This document shows positions 1 to 5,224 of a stretch of DNA of 5,224 bases, piece after piece. Location: positions 1-5,224 of the forward strand of contig JAGCTA010000245.1 of assembly GCA_017963875.1 (NCBI GenBank). The letters run 5' to 3'. A model generated the notes under the pieces. The model was not told the DNA's origin and ran no database searches. It saw only the letters and a program-made list of their open reading frames with translations. The first letter of the stretch is position 1, and every line of letters begins with the position of its first letter. A program made the position numbers and the translations under genes. Source of the stretch: Victivallales bacterium. Its GTDB lineage: Bacteria > Verrucomicrobiota > Lentisphaeria > Oligosphaerales > Oligosphaeraceae.

Positions 1-625
1 ACTTACAGTCGGTGCTACGATCGGTGGCAACGAACATGATCTTTGGCACGCCATTGAAACAGAAGAATTTATAGTCCTCCACGCTTTTATCAGGGCTCTC
101 CTGGTTAATCATCAGTTCCTCGGCAATCAGACAGGGGGTAATGCCCTTATATGCGTATTCCCTGCCTGCAAGGAAATAGTCGCCACGCGTGAGTCTCCAG
201 GTGAAGAATGACCGCATTTCCGCGATTTTCTTTTTGGTCAGACTTGCCTTGTCATGAATGACCATTGTGCTACCAGAATCATGATTGCATTTCAATACAA
301 ATTGGTTGGGCAGAAGATTGAAATCAATCTCATCAAAGCAATTCCATTTCCCAAGCAATGGGAATGTGTACCCTGGTCCCAGAACCTTCGCGATGTGTTC
401 CTTAACGGCGAGTTTATCAGTGAGCTGGGAGTATTCTGGATGGCGATCATGAAGTTTCAGCCATTGGAGCTTTTCATTGAACCCCTGGGGATTCTTCAGG
501 TTTAGCCGTTTTCCGGTTGTCACATAATAAAACAATTTCAAATACGTCTCATCGCTTAAAAATGAAAGGCCAGACATGATGGCACCACGCATTCGGCGCG
601 AGAAGATCTTCCGAAAATCAAACAT
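1..625 (-). CDS. TupA-like ATP-grasp protein, N-terminal part (runs off left edge)
   Basis: Reading the minus strand from the ATG at 625-623 gives 208 residues with no stop before the window edge, so the gene is cut at its 3' end. The protein resembles the ATP-grasp family named after TupA (teichuronopeptide biosynthesis), often annotated glycosyltransferase-like and common in capsule and O-antigen loci. Visible landmarks are KLQWLKLHDRHPEY (about residues 52-65), DKLAVKEHI (70-78), a FVLKCNHDSGS segment (109-119) whose lysine 112 is the likely ATP-contacting residue, the EEL stretch (169-171) and DYKFFCFNG (184-192). Family members are usually about 280-320 residues, so roughly the last third is missing here. 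The start is supported by AGAGGG five bases upstream. ATP-grasp enzymes typically join a carboxylate to an amine or other nucleophile through an acyl-phosphate, so a role in adding an amino acid or hydroxy acid to the glycan is possible but inferred. It lies 30 bases after the acyltransferase and is the last gene of the operon seen here. Confidence 0.88.
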   Translation of the reverse strand, partial: MFDFRKIFSRRMRGAIMSGLSFLSDETYLKLFYYVTTGKRLNLKNPQGFNEKLQWLKLHDRHPEYSQLTDKLAVKEHIAKVLGPGYTFPLLGKWNCFDEIDFNLLPNQFVLKCNHDSGSTMVIHDKASLTKKKIAEMRSFFTWRLTRGDYFLAGREYAYKGITPCLIAEELMINQESPDKSVEDYKFFCFNGVPKIMFVATDRSTDCK

Positions 626-630
626 TATAT

Positions 631-636
631 CCCTCT
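631..636 (-). promoter_or_regulatory. Ribosome binding site of the ATP-grasp gene
   Basis: The minus strand reads AGAGGG, then five bases, then the ATG at 625. It is the most convincing Shine-Dalgarno-like element in the window. It favours this start over the downstream in-frame methionines at residues 12 and 17. Confidence 0.6.
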
Positions 637-655
637 GAGTTTATTTCCCTTAAGT

Positions 656-1642
656 TCAAAAATGCTTATGTGACAACTTATCTGCCAGCCAATTGCCTCC
701 CACATGGATGAGATGGCTGAGTTCGTGCAACAATGAGGCGGCAATCAAGATTATTGCAGTCAGGGCAATCCAATTCACCGGAAATGGGAGTCCGAAATCG
801 CGAACAACACCAATCAAAACATACTGGACAACATAGATTTCCAAAGTAACTTGGGAGATAAAATTGATTCCGACTTTAATGGAATGGGGTAGATGTTCCA
901 TCTTTTCATCAAGACCGATGAAAATACGAAAGACAAAGAAGAGCAAGGCAAATAAGGCAAGTTGATTCAGAAATTGCCAGGTAGCCAAGGAGGCATGACG
1001 TACGAACAACAACTTGCTGGCAAAATACACGACCAGCAAACCTCCCACGAGCAGACAATGCCAAGGCACAAATCGATTCCGAAGCGTGGAATCGTTCAAC
1101 CGAAACCAAGCTCCCAGGAAAAGACTTTCCAAGAAGAGGAAGCGAATCATCGGCTCCCTGACAACATCAATGTGATAATAACTTTTGTCATAAATGAAAA
1201 AGTAAAGCGCCAGCCAAACTATCATTGTGAAAAACATAACCCATAGTAAATATCTTTGCAAGGCATCAATCCTCATGACAAAGAAGAAAGGGATGTACAA
1301 TACTAAAATAGATGCAATGAAATGATAACAAGTCGGATAGACATACCACCAGACTAGCTTGTGTTCTGCCAGACTATAATATCCCAGCAACATAAAAATT
1401 GCAGTTGCAATTACCACCACAGGGTAGATTCGCCAGATGCGTTTCCCATACCATTGCAGAAAGCCTTTTGCCGACAACGGATATTTGACATTCGCCAGAC
1501 AATAGCCCGAAACGGCAAAGAAAAGCACATCGCCCAGCAGACCACCGTTGGCAATCAAGTCGGTCGGATAGATGCCGGTATAATGCGCATTCGTAATCAG
1601 GCACGCCGCCAGACATCTTAAAAAATTAATACAGAATATCAT
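656..1642 (-). CDS. Acyltransferase-3 family membrane O-acyltransferase
   Basis: This is a 328-residue, strongly hydrophobic protein with about nine or ten predicted membrane helices, matching the acyltransferase-3 family (OafA/WecH/ExoZ type) that moves acetyl or other acyl groups onto surface glycans at the inner membrane. The N-terminal R-x10-H signature is visible as R9 and H20 in helix 1 (LRCLAACLITNAH), followed by FFAVSGYCL (41-49), equivalent to the family's FF-x-x-SG motif. A short cytoplasmic KRIWRIYP (67-74) comes next, the family's R-x-x-R-I-x-P element. Length is slightly short for the family (about 330-380) but both ends look intact: ATG with AGAAGG four bases upstream, TGA at the end. 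The protein begins almost directly in its first helix. It follows the GT4 gene by 42 bases and precedes the ATP-grasp gene by 30. Which acyl group and sugar it uses cannot be read from the sequence. It has no fused SGNH domain. Confidence 0.9.
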   Translation of the reverse strand: MIFCINFLRCLAACLITNAHYTGIYPTDLIANGGLLGDVLFFAVSGYCLANVKYPLSAKGFLQWYGKRIWRIYPVVVIATAIFMLLGYYSLAEHKLVWWYVYPTCYHFIASILVLYIPFFFVMRIDALQRYLLWVMFFTMIVWLALYFFIYDKSYYHIDVVREPMIRFLFLESLFLGAWFRLNDSTLRNRFVPWHCLLVGGLLVVYFASKLLFVRHASLATWQFLNQLALFALLFFVFRIFIGLDEKMEHLPHSIKVGINFISQVTLEIYVVQYVLIGVVRDFGLPFPVNWIALTAIILIAASLLHELSHLIHVGGNWLADKLSHKHF

Positions 1643-1646
1643 GTTG

Positions 1647-1652
1647 CCTTCT
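1647..1652 (-). promoter_or_regulatory. Ribosome binding site of the acyltransferase gene
   Basis: The minus strand reads AGAAGG, four bases, then ATG at 1642. No earlier in-frame ATG exists before the upstream TAG at 1687-1685, so this site fixes the start. It partly overlaps a small palindrome, TTCTAGAA (1656-1649), which is probably incidental. Confidence 0.45.
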
Positions 1653-1684
1653 AGAAATGCTTCAACGACAAATATGTCCTTGCA

Positions 1685-2791
1685 CTAGACAACACCAAGC
1701 GCATTGCAAATGGATTGATTCACTTTTCGTACGTCGAATTTCTCCTCGACATACTCGCGGCTGGCTGTCCCCATTTGAGCAACGAACTCAGGTCTTTCCA
1801 CAAACTCCGACATCTTTCCCGCTAGAGAAGCGATGTCTTTGATCGGCACGAAAAAGCCATTCACGCCATTACGGACGGTCTCACGGCACCCCTGGGTATC
1901 CGTGGTGAGAATGGGGCGTCCCATCGCCATCGCCTCCAAAACAGTACGAGGTGTGCCCTCGCGATAAGAAGGCAACACATAGACGCTGCATTGCGCATAA
2001 TACGGCCGGACGTCGTTGGTTTCCTCAAAACGCTCAATGATACCGTCATCAATGAACTTCTGCACATATTCTTTGGAGAGCGCATCCTGCATCTGCGTTT
2101 CGTATTTCCCCAGCAAACAGAAACGCACTTCCGGATGCTTTTGCTTGACGGTTCTGGCGGCCTCAAGATACTCCCCGACGCCCTTGCTCTTGAGCAGACG
2201 TGAAATCATCAGAAACGTCAGTCGTTCCGGCAGCGGCACCACCTGGAAATGCTCCAGGTTTACGCCGGAGCCGTTGACCACAAAGCACTTTTCCCGTTGA
2301 ACCAGATGATTGTCACAAAACTCCCGGAGATCATCGCCATTCTGAAAAATGACATGCGTGGCGCGTTTTAGACCATATTTGTAGAGGCTTCGGACGATGG
2401 TGCCCAAGATCCTTGCCTTCCATGAGGCAGCAGTAAAAGTATAGCCTCCACCGGTAATCATGCTGGCGATTTTCGGGACACCTGCGCGTTTCGCGGCGAT
2501 GGCTCCGTAAATGCATGGTTTGACGGTATATCCTAAAGTCAAATCTGGCTTTTCCTCCCGGAAAAGTCTGGTCAATGCCCGACAGTATCTAAGGTCTCCC
2601 AGAATGCTCGTGCCGGTCTTGTTCATCGGGATTTCAACGAAGCGCGCCCCCAGGCCGACAATCTTGTCCACATCGATTTGATCGGGTCCTGTAACCACAA
2701 CCTCATAGCCGCGTGCGATAAGATCCTTGATCAAATCGCCACGGAAATTCCAAACGGTACGGTTCTTGGGGGAAACCAAAATAAACTTCAT
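1685..2791 (-). CDS. GT4 glycosyltransferase, CapM/PglA-like
   Basis: This is a 368-residue retaining glycosyltransferase with a GT-B fold. It opens with MKFILVSPKNRTVWNFRGDL, the usual first strand and loop of CapM/PglA-like GT4 enzymes, and continues with YTVKPCIYGAIAAKRAGVPK in the acceptor domain. The C-terminal nucleotide-sugar domain has ISRLLKSKG, then the E-x7-E motif in YREGTPRTVLEAMAMGRPI (E278 and E286), then GCRETVRNGVNGFFVP. It would use a UDP-sugar on the cytoplasmic face to extend the lipid-linked sugar made by the phosphoglycosyl transferase encoded three genes upstream; PglC/PglA-type pairs work this way. Donor and acceptor cannot be predicted. The reading frame also allows a TTG start at 2827, which would overlap the dehydrogenase by 20 bases. 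The ATG at 2791 is preferred because homologues begin MKxxLV and the extra 12 residues have no family match. No clear Shine-Dalgarno is seen, so translation may be coupled to the dehydrogenase stop 16 bases upstream. The gene ends in TAG. Confidence 0.93.
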   Translation of the reverse strand: MKFILVSPKNRTVWNFRGDLIKDLIARGYEVVVTGPDQIDVDKIVGLGARFVEIPMNKTGTSILGDLRYCRALTRLFREEKPDLTLGYTVKPCIYGAIAAKRAGVPKIASMITGGGYTFTAASWKARILGTIVRSLYKYGLKRATHVIFQNGDDLREFCDNHLVQREKCFVVNGSGVNLEHFQVVPLPERLTFLMISRLLKSKGVGEYLEAARTVKQKHPEVRFCLLGKYETQMQDALSKEYVQKFIDDGIIERFEETNDVRPYYAQCSVYVLPSYREGTPRTVLEAMAMGRPILTTDTQGCRETVRNGVNGFFVPIKDIASLAGKMSEFVERPEFVAQMGTASREYVEEKFDVRKVNQSICNALGVV

Positions 2792-2807
2792 GCCATGAAA
2801 CCGGATG

Positions 2808-3707
2808 TCACTTCGAACACGATTCAAGATTCCGCAAAATCAGATTGCTAAGCCGCTGAAAATTGCCATCGCCGACGAAGGAATTGTGGGGCGTAAGTAT
2901 GACATTGGACGCGTCCCAAAGCGGAGAATCTTTCGGAAGCGGCTCCTCCTCAAAAACATCCAATACGGCACCGCCAAGTCTGTCAAGATGCTGGACAAGA
3001 GCCGCCTGGTCAATGACCGCGCCCCGGGCAATATTTACCAGAACCGCATCGGCTTTCAACTGGGCAATACGTTGGCGGTTGAAGAGTCCGCGCGTCTCGT
3101 CCGTAAGTGGAAGAGTGAGAACGACAATGTCAGCCACTTGGACAAAATTGTCCAATTCTGTCAAGTCCCGGATGGTCTGGAAGTGATTGTCAAAGCGTGG
3201 GATGAGATCAACGCCAAAGACCTTGCAGCCAAAAGCCTGGAAACGTTTTGCGCATTCGGTGCCGACGGAACCGCATCCAATCACGAGGACTGTCTTGTTC
3301 GAAAGTTCTTTGATTTCGCGATTCTTCTGCCAGTGATGTCTCCGCTGATTTTCCCGGAAGAATTCGGCCTGCTTATACAGTTGCAGTACTCCGGCGATGG
3401 CAAATTCGGCCATGGGCGCACTATAGACTCCACGGGCATTGTGTATTTCTATTTTTTGCTTCGCGACATAGTCCATCGGCACACGATCGAAACCCGCGCT
3501 GGTAAGCTGGATATAGCGTAGATGGGTAAACTTTTCAATAGGATGAACTAGAAAGAGATCGTTACAGATGGTTCCCTCAACATTCTCACAGGAAAAGCCC
3601 AACGGTTCACTTTCCTGGGGTTGAAGAATCACCTCGTGCCCCATGACATGCAACTGCTGGAGTTGCTCTGGTGTGGCCTGCCAGGCACCGGTAACGAGGA
3701 GTTTCAT
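2808..3707 (-). CDS. D-isomer specific 2-hydroxyacid dehydrogenase (NAD-dependent)
   Basis: This 299-residue enzyme should interconvert a 2-oxo acid and a 2-hydroxy acid with NAD(H). The N-terminal half-domain (about 1-100) is followed by a Rossmann domain with VIGCGSVG (142-149, G-x-G-x-x-G). Asp167 at the end of the second strand (FGVD) suggests NAD rather than NADP. The catalytic triad of the family is complete: R228 in NIARGAVID, E255 in DVFEEEPLP and H274 in LTPHNSF. The family usually runs 310-330 residues, so this is a compact member; the C-terminal cap helix is short. The substrate is not predictable from the motifs. Its place directly after the aldolase-like gene (24 bases) and before a glycosyltransferase (16 bases) suggests it acts on the product of the aldolase-like protein in making a polysaccharide component. 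No Shine-Dalgarno is visible in the T-rich gap before its ATG. Glyoxylate/hydroxypyruvate reductase or phosphoglycerate-dehydrogenase-like activity are alternatives. Confidence 0.92.
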   Translation of the reverse strand: MKLLVTGAWQATPEQLQQLHVMGHEVILQPQESEPLGFSCENVEGTICNDLFLVHPIEKFTHLRYIQLTSAGFDRVPMDYVAKQKIEIHNARGVYSAPMAEFAIAGVLQLYKQAEFFRENQRRHHWQKNREIKELSNKTVLVIGCGSVGTECAKRFQAFGCKVFGVDLIPRFDNHFQTIRDLTELDNFVQVADIVVLTLPLTDETRGLFNRQRIAQLKADAVLVNIARGAVIDQAALVQHLDRLGGAVLDVFEEEPLPKDSPLWDASNVILTPHNSFVGDGNFQRLSNLILRNLESCSK

Positions 3708-3731
3708 GGTAAAAACAATCTGGATTAAAAC

Positions 3732-4568
3732 CTATTTCACCTGCGACAGAATATTATGGACGCATTGCTTGACAAAGCTCTGGTTGCGCAGGAAATAGTT
3801 GCTATGCACGGCAATCTCTTCTTCAAATGCCCGCATTGTTCGAATGCCAGTAGTAAACTTGTTGCGGACCGCTTCCAGATCGGAAACGTTGGAAGAATTG
3901 CAAAAACTGCGGGAAAGGATGACCATCGAAGAACCAAGACGGTAATGCTCCTTGAGGATGGCCTCCGCTGGAAGCGGCCCAGTTCCGATCCCCGCGATTC
4001 CTCCGAAACCGTAGGAAAGCCCTTTTTCCCGGAAAGCCAGGCAAATACGTTCGACAGTGCCGTCTGCAAGCAATTCAAACATGAATTTCATTCCGTATCC
4101 AAGACTGAGGTCGTTAAGACCAATATAAACCTCGTCAATGTCAGGCACGGACAAAATTTCTTGGAGATTCGCAATGGACTGTGGCGTTTCAAAAAGAAGA
4201 AGCGTTCGGCAACGCCGATTCACGGCGTGCAAAAAACGCTCGACTTGCCCTGCTTCCTGGAAAAATGGCAGCATGATGATGTTCGCCCCGGCCGCGACAA
4301 CGGAGTCTATCTCCTCTTCCGTGGAAGAATACTCCGCCGTGGCATCGTGGACCGGATTGACGCGGACCAGCAACTGAGCCTTTGTCAGTGTCTGTCGCAA
4401 CATTTTCACATCCTCGACCGTATGATGCGACTGCACGGTATCCATTCCTCCCTGACGGGCGGCCTTGCCGATATATTCCATATCGACGAAAATGCGGTCC
4501 ACCCCGGCGTCCTCCGCAATGCGAGCGACCTCCGGACGGTTGGTGATGTACATTAAATTCAGCGACAT
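3732..4568 (-). CDS. HpcH/HpaI-family aldolase-like protein (divergent)
   Basis: This 278-residue protein has the TIM-barrel pattern of the HpcH/HpaI aldolase and citrate lyase beta superfamily, enzymes that make or break C-C bonds next to pyruvate or acyl-CoA units with a divalent metal. Strand motifs are visible: IFVDMEY (26-32; D29, E31), LLVRVNP (66-72; R69, the likely carboxylate-binding arginine), NIIMLPFF (96-103), LLLFETPQS (123-131; E127, likely metal ligand) and IGLNDLSLG (149-157; D153, likely second metal ligand). The E127-D153 spacing of 26 matches what I recall for E. coli HpaI (E149, D175). Differences from HpaI are Tyr32 where the catalytic His follows the Glu, an insertion with HisHis at 48-49, no recognisable P-x-G-x-R-G loop before E127, and a C-terminal tail of about 45 residues. 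The gene starts four bases after the sugar transferase stop, and the stop TAG itself forms part of an AGGA. The substrate is unknown; a 2-keto acid plus aldehyde reaction feeding the next gene's dehydrogenase is inferred. Confidence 0.85.
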   Translation of the reverse strand: MSLNLMYITNRPEVARIAEDAGVDRIFVDMEYIGKAARQGGMDTVQSHHTVEDVKMLRQTLTKAQLLVRVNPVHDATAEYSSTEEEIDSVVAAGANIIMLPFFQEAGQVERFLHAVNRRCRTLLLFETPQSIANLQEILSVPDIDEVYIGLNDLSLGYGMKFMFELLADGTVERICLAFREKGLSYGFGGIAGIGTGPLPAEAILKEHYRLGSSMVILSRSFCNSSNVSDLEAVRNKFTTGIRTMRAFEEEIAVHSNYFLRNQSFVKQCVHNILSQVK

Positions 4569-4570
4569 AT

Positions 4571-4574
4571 TCCT
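4571..4574 (-). promoter_or_regulatory. Stop-overlapping AGGA before the aldolase-like gene
   Basis: The minus strand reads TAGGAATATG: the TAG ends the sugar transferase, AGGA is a minimal ribosome site reusing two of its bases, and ATG follows after only two bases. The spacing is short for a free-standing site, which points to translational coupling or reinitiation. Confidence 0.4.
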
Positions 4575-5178
4575 ATTTTTTCACCGTCTCGCCGATATTC
4601 TCATTGTCGGCATTGGTAGCGACCTTGAAGATGGTCATGAAGAAAATCTTAAAATCCAGCCAGAAGGAACAGTGATCCACATACCAGACATTCAGTTCAA
4701 TGCGATGATGCCACTCGACATCCTTGCGCCCATGAACCTGTGCCCAGCCGGTGACTCCTGGGCGAACCTCGAACATCCGCCTTTGTTCCGGAGTATATTC
4801 CTCAAGTGGCCAAGGATGATAGGTCAAGGGAGGACGTGGCCCAATCAAACTCATATCGCCCCGTAAGATATTGAAAATCTGTGGCAACTCATCAATACTG
4901 GTGGCGCGAATGAATTTGCCGACACGAGTGACACGAGCGTCTCCTTTGCCACTGTAAACCCCAGAGCCGGTATGCTCCGCATTGACCACCATGGAACGGA
5001 ATTTCCAAATCTCAAACTCCTTCCCATGCAAACCCAAACGCTTCTGCTTGAATAAAACCGGTCCTTTTGAGTCCAACTTGATGCATAGCGCAGCAATCAA
5101 CAAAACTGGCCATAGAAAAAACAACACGCTTATCGCCAAGAGGACATCAAAGAATCTTTTCAGATAATTACGGTACAT
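4573..5178 (-). CDS. Initiating sugar-1-phosphate transferase, PglC-like (Bac_transf family)
   Basis: This 201-residue monotopic phosphoglycosyl transferase moves a sugar-1-phosphate from a UDP-sugar to undecaprenyl phosphate at the cytoplasmic face, the first step in building the repeat unit. It has one N-terminal hydrophobic segment (about 9-33) preceded by KRFFD and interrupted by Pro24, as in the re-entrant helix of PglC. Next come GPVLFKQKRLGLHGKEFEIWKFRSM-type core residues (39-63), the catalytic Asp-Glu dyad D96-E97 in TSIDELPQ, RGDMSLIGPRP (106-116) and RPGVTGWAQVHGR (139-151). The length fits the small PglC class; the large WbaP/WcaJ forms with extra N-terminal helices are excluded. 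The sugar (for example GalNAc, diNAcBac, QuiNAc or Gal) cannot be named from these motifs. It is the first minus-strand gene of the visible operon. The ATG at 5178 lacks a strong Shine-Dalgarno, but the KRFFD position relative to the start agrees with homologues. Confidence 0.95.
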   Translation of the reverse strand: MYRNYLKRFFDVLLAISVLFFLWPVLLIAALCIKLDSKGPVLFKQKRLGLHGKEFEIWKFRSMVVNAEHTGSGVYSGKGDARVTRVGKFIRATSIDELPQIFNILRGDMSLIGPRPPLTYHPWPLEEYTPEQRRMFEVRPGVTGWAQVHGRKDVEWHHRIELNVWYVDHCSFWLDFKIFFMTIFKVATNADNENIGETVKK

Positions 5179-5224
5179 TTATGACTCGTATAATGGTTTA
5201 GATGTCTAGGAAAAAAGGGATATG
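5179..5224. promoter_or_regulatory. Intergenic edge with possible divergent promoter and start codon
   Basis: These 46 bases precede the sugar transferase. On the plus strand there is a perfect TATAAT at 5189-5194, then AGGAAAAAAGGG (5208-5219), then an ATG at 5222-5224 that ends the window. This would fit a short leader and the first codon of a divergent gene. I see no good TTGACA-like box 16-18 bases upstream of the TATAAT. On the minus strand the same region offers only weak promoter matches (CATTAT at 5195-5190) and stop codons in two frames, so it could equally hold the tail of an upstream minus-strand gene. The evidence does not decide between them. Confidence 0.25.

Noticed and set aside
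254..505. 83-codon plus-strand open frame
   Set aside because: It is antisense to the ATP-grasp gene, whose minus-strand translation has clear family motifs; the plus frame has no recognisable domain.
962..1246. Plus-strand open frame opposite the acyltransferase
   Set aside because: The product is rich in Gln, Lys and His, the expected complement of hydrophobic membrane codons; no independent support.
1649..1656. TTCTAGAA palindrome in the gap between GT4 and acyltransferase genes
   Set aside because: Eight bases only, with no second copy or loop; too short to be a terminator or an operator on its own.
2805..3521. Long plus-strand open frame (238 codons) opposite the dehydrogenase
   Set aside because: The opposite strand encodes a complete dehydrogenase with all catalytic residues; the plus-strand product has no motif or plausible ribosome site and is best explained as a codon-bias shadow.
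3756..4556. Long plus-strand open frame (266 codons) opposite the aldolase-like gene
   Set aside because: It mirrors the aldolase-like gene almost end to end, and its translation has no recognisable family and unusual composition. Two such antisense frames in one operon suggest a shared codon bias, not overlapping genes.
4573..5178. Assignment of a specific gene name (pglC, wecP, wcaJ) to the sugar transferase
   Set aside because: The length and motifs place it in the small PglC-like class, but the motifs do not reveal the sugar, so a symbol would imply more than the sequence shows.
626..5224. Search for terminators, direct repeats, insertion-sequence ends, tRNAs and CRISPR repeats
   Set aside because: The gaps between genes are 4 to 42 bases and none contains a stem followed by a T-run; no repeated units or transposase motifs were seen on either strand.

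Overview
This window holds part of a bacterial surface-polysaccharide (O-antigen, capsule or exopolysaccharide) biosynthesis locus. All six genes are read on the minus strand, so the locus runs from right to left. Base composition looks moderate, with GC near half. The gene set does not allow a confident taxonomic call. An initiating phosphoglycosyl transferase of the PglC type, a CapM/PglA-like glycosyltransferase, a membrane O-acyltransferase and a TupA-like ATP-grasp protein occur together in polysaccharide loci of many phyla. Some start codons have purine-rich ribosome sites while others have none visible.

Layout in transcription order: (1) 5178-4573, sugar-1-phosphate transferase that starts the repeat unit on undecaprenyl phosphate; (2) 4568-3732, HpcH/HpaI-family aldolase-like protein; (3) 3707-2808, D-2-hydroxyacid dehydrogenase; (4) 2791-1685, GT4 glycosyltransferase; (5) 1642-656, acyltransferase-3 family integral membrane protein; (6) 625 to beyond the left edge, N-terminal 208 residues of a TupA-like ATP-grasp protein. 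Gaps between genes are 4, 24, 16, 42 and 30 bases, with no visible terminator, so this is very probably one operon. The 46 bases at the right edge are non-coding or cut off; they carry a plus-strand TATAAT and a purine-rich run ahead of an ATG that ends the window, so a divergent gene may start there.

Working model: the PglC-like enzyme loads the first sugar phosphate on the lipid carrier, and the GT4 enzyme adds a following sugar. The acyltransferase decorates the glycan, and the ATP-grasp protein may add an amide-linked or other carboxylate-derived group. The least ordinary part is the aldolase plus dehydrogenase pair placed between the two glycosyl-transfer genes. Together they could make a 2-hydroxy acid (keto-acid aldol product, then reduction) that ends up as a polysaccharide substituent. 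The aldolase-like protein departs from canonical HpaI in several places, so its reaction is an open question.
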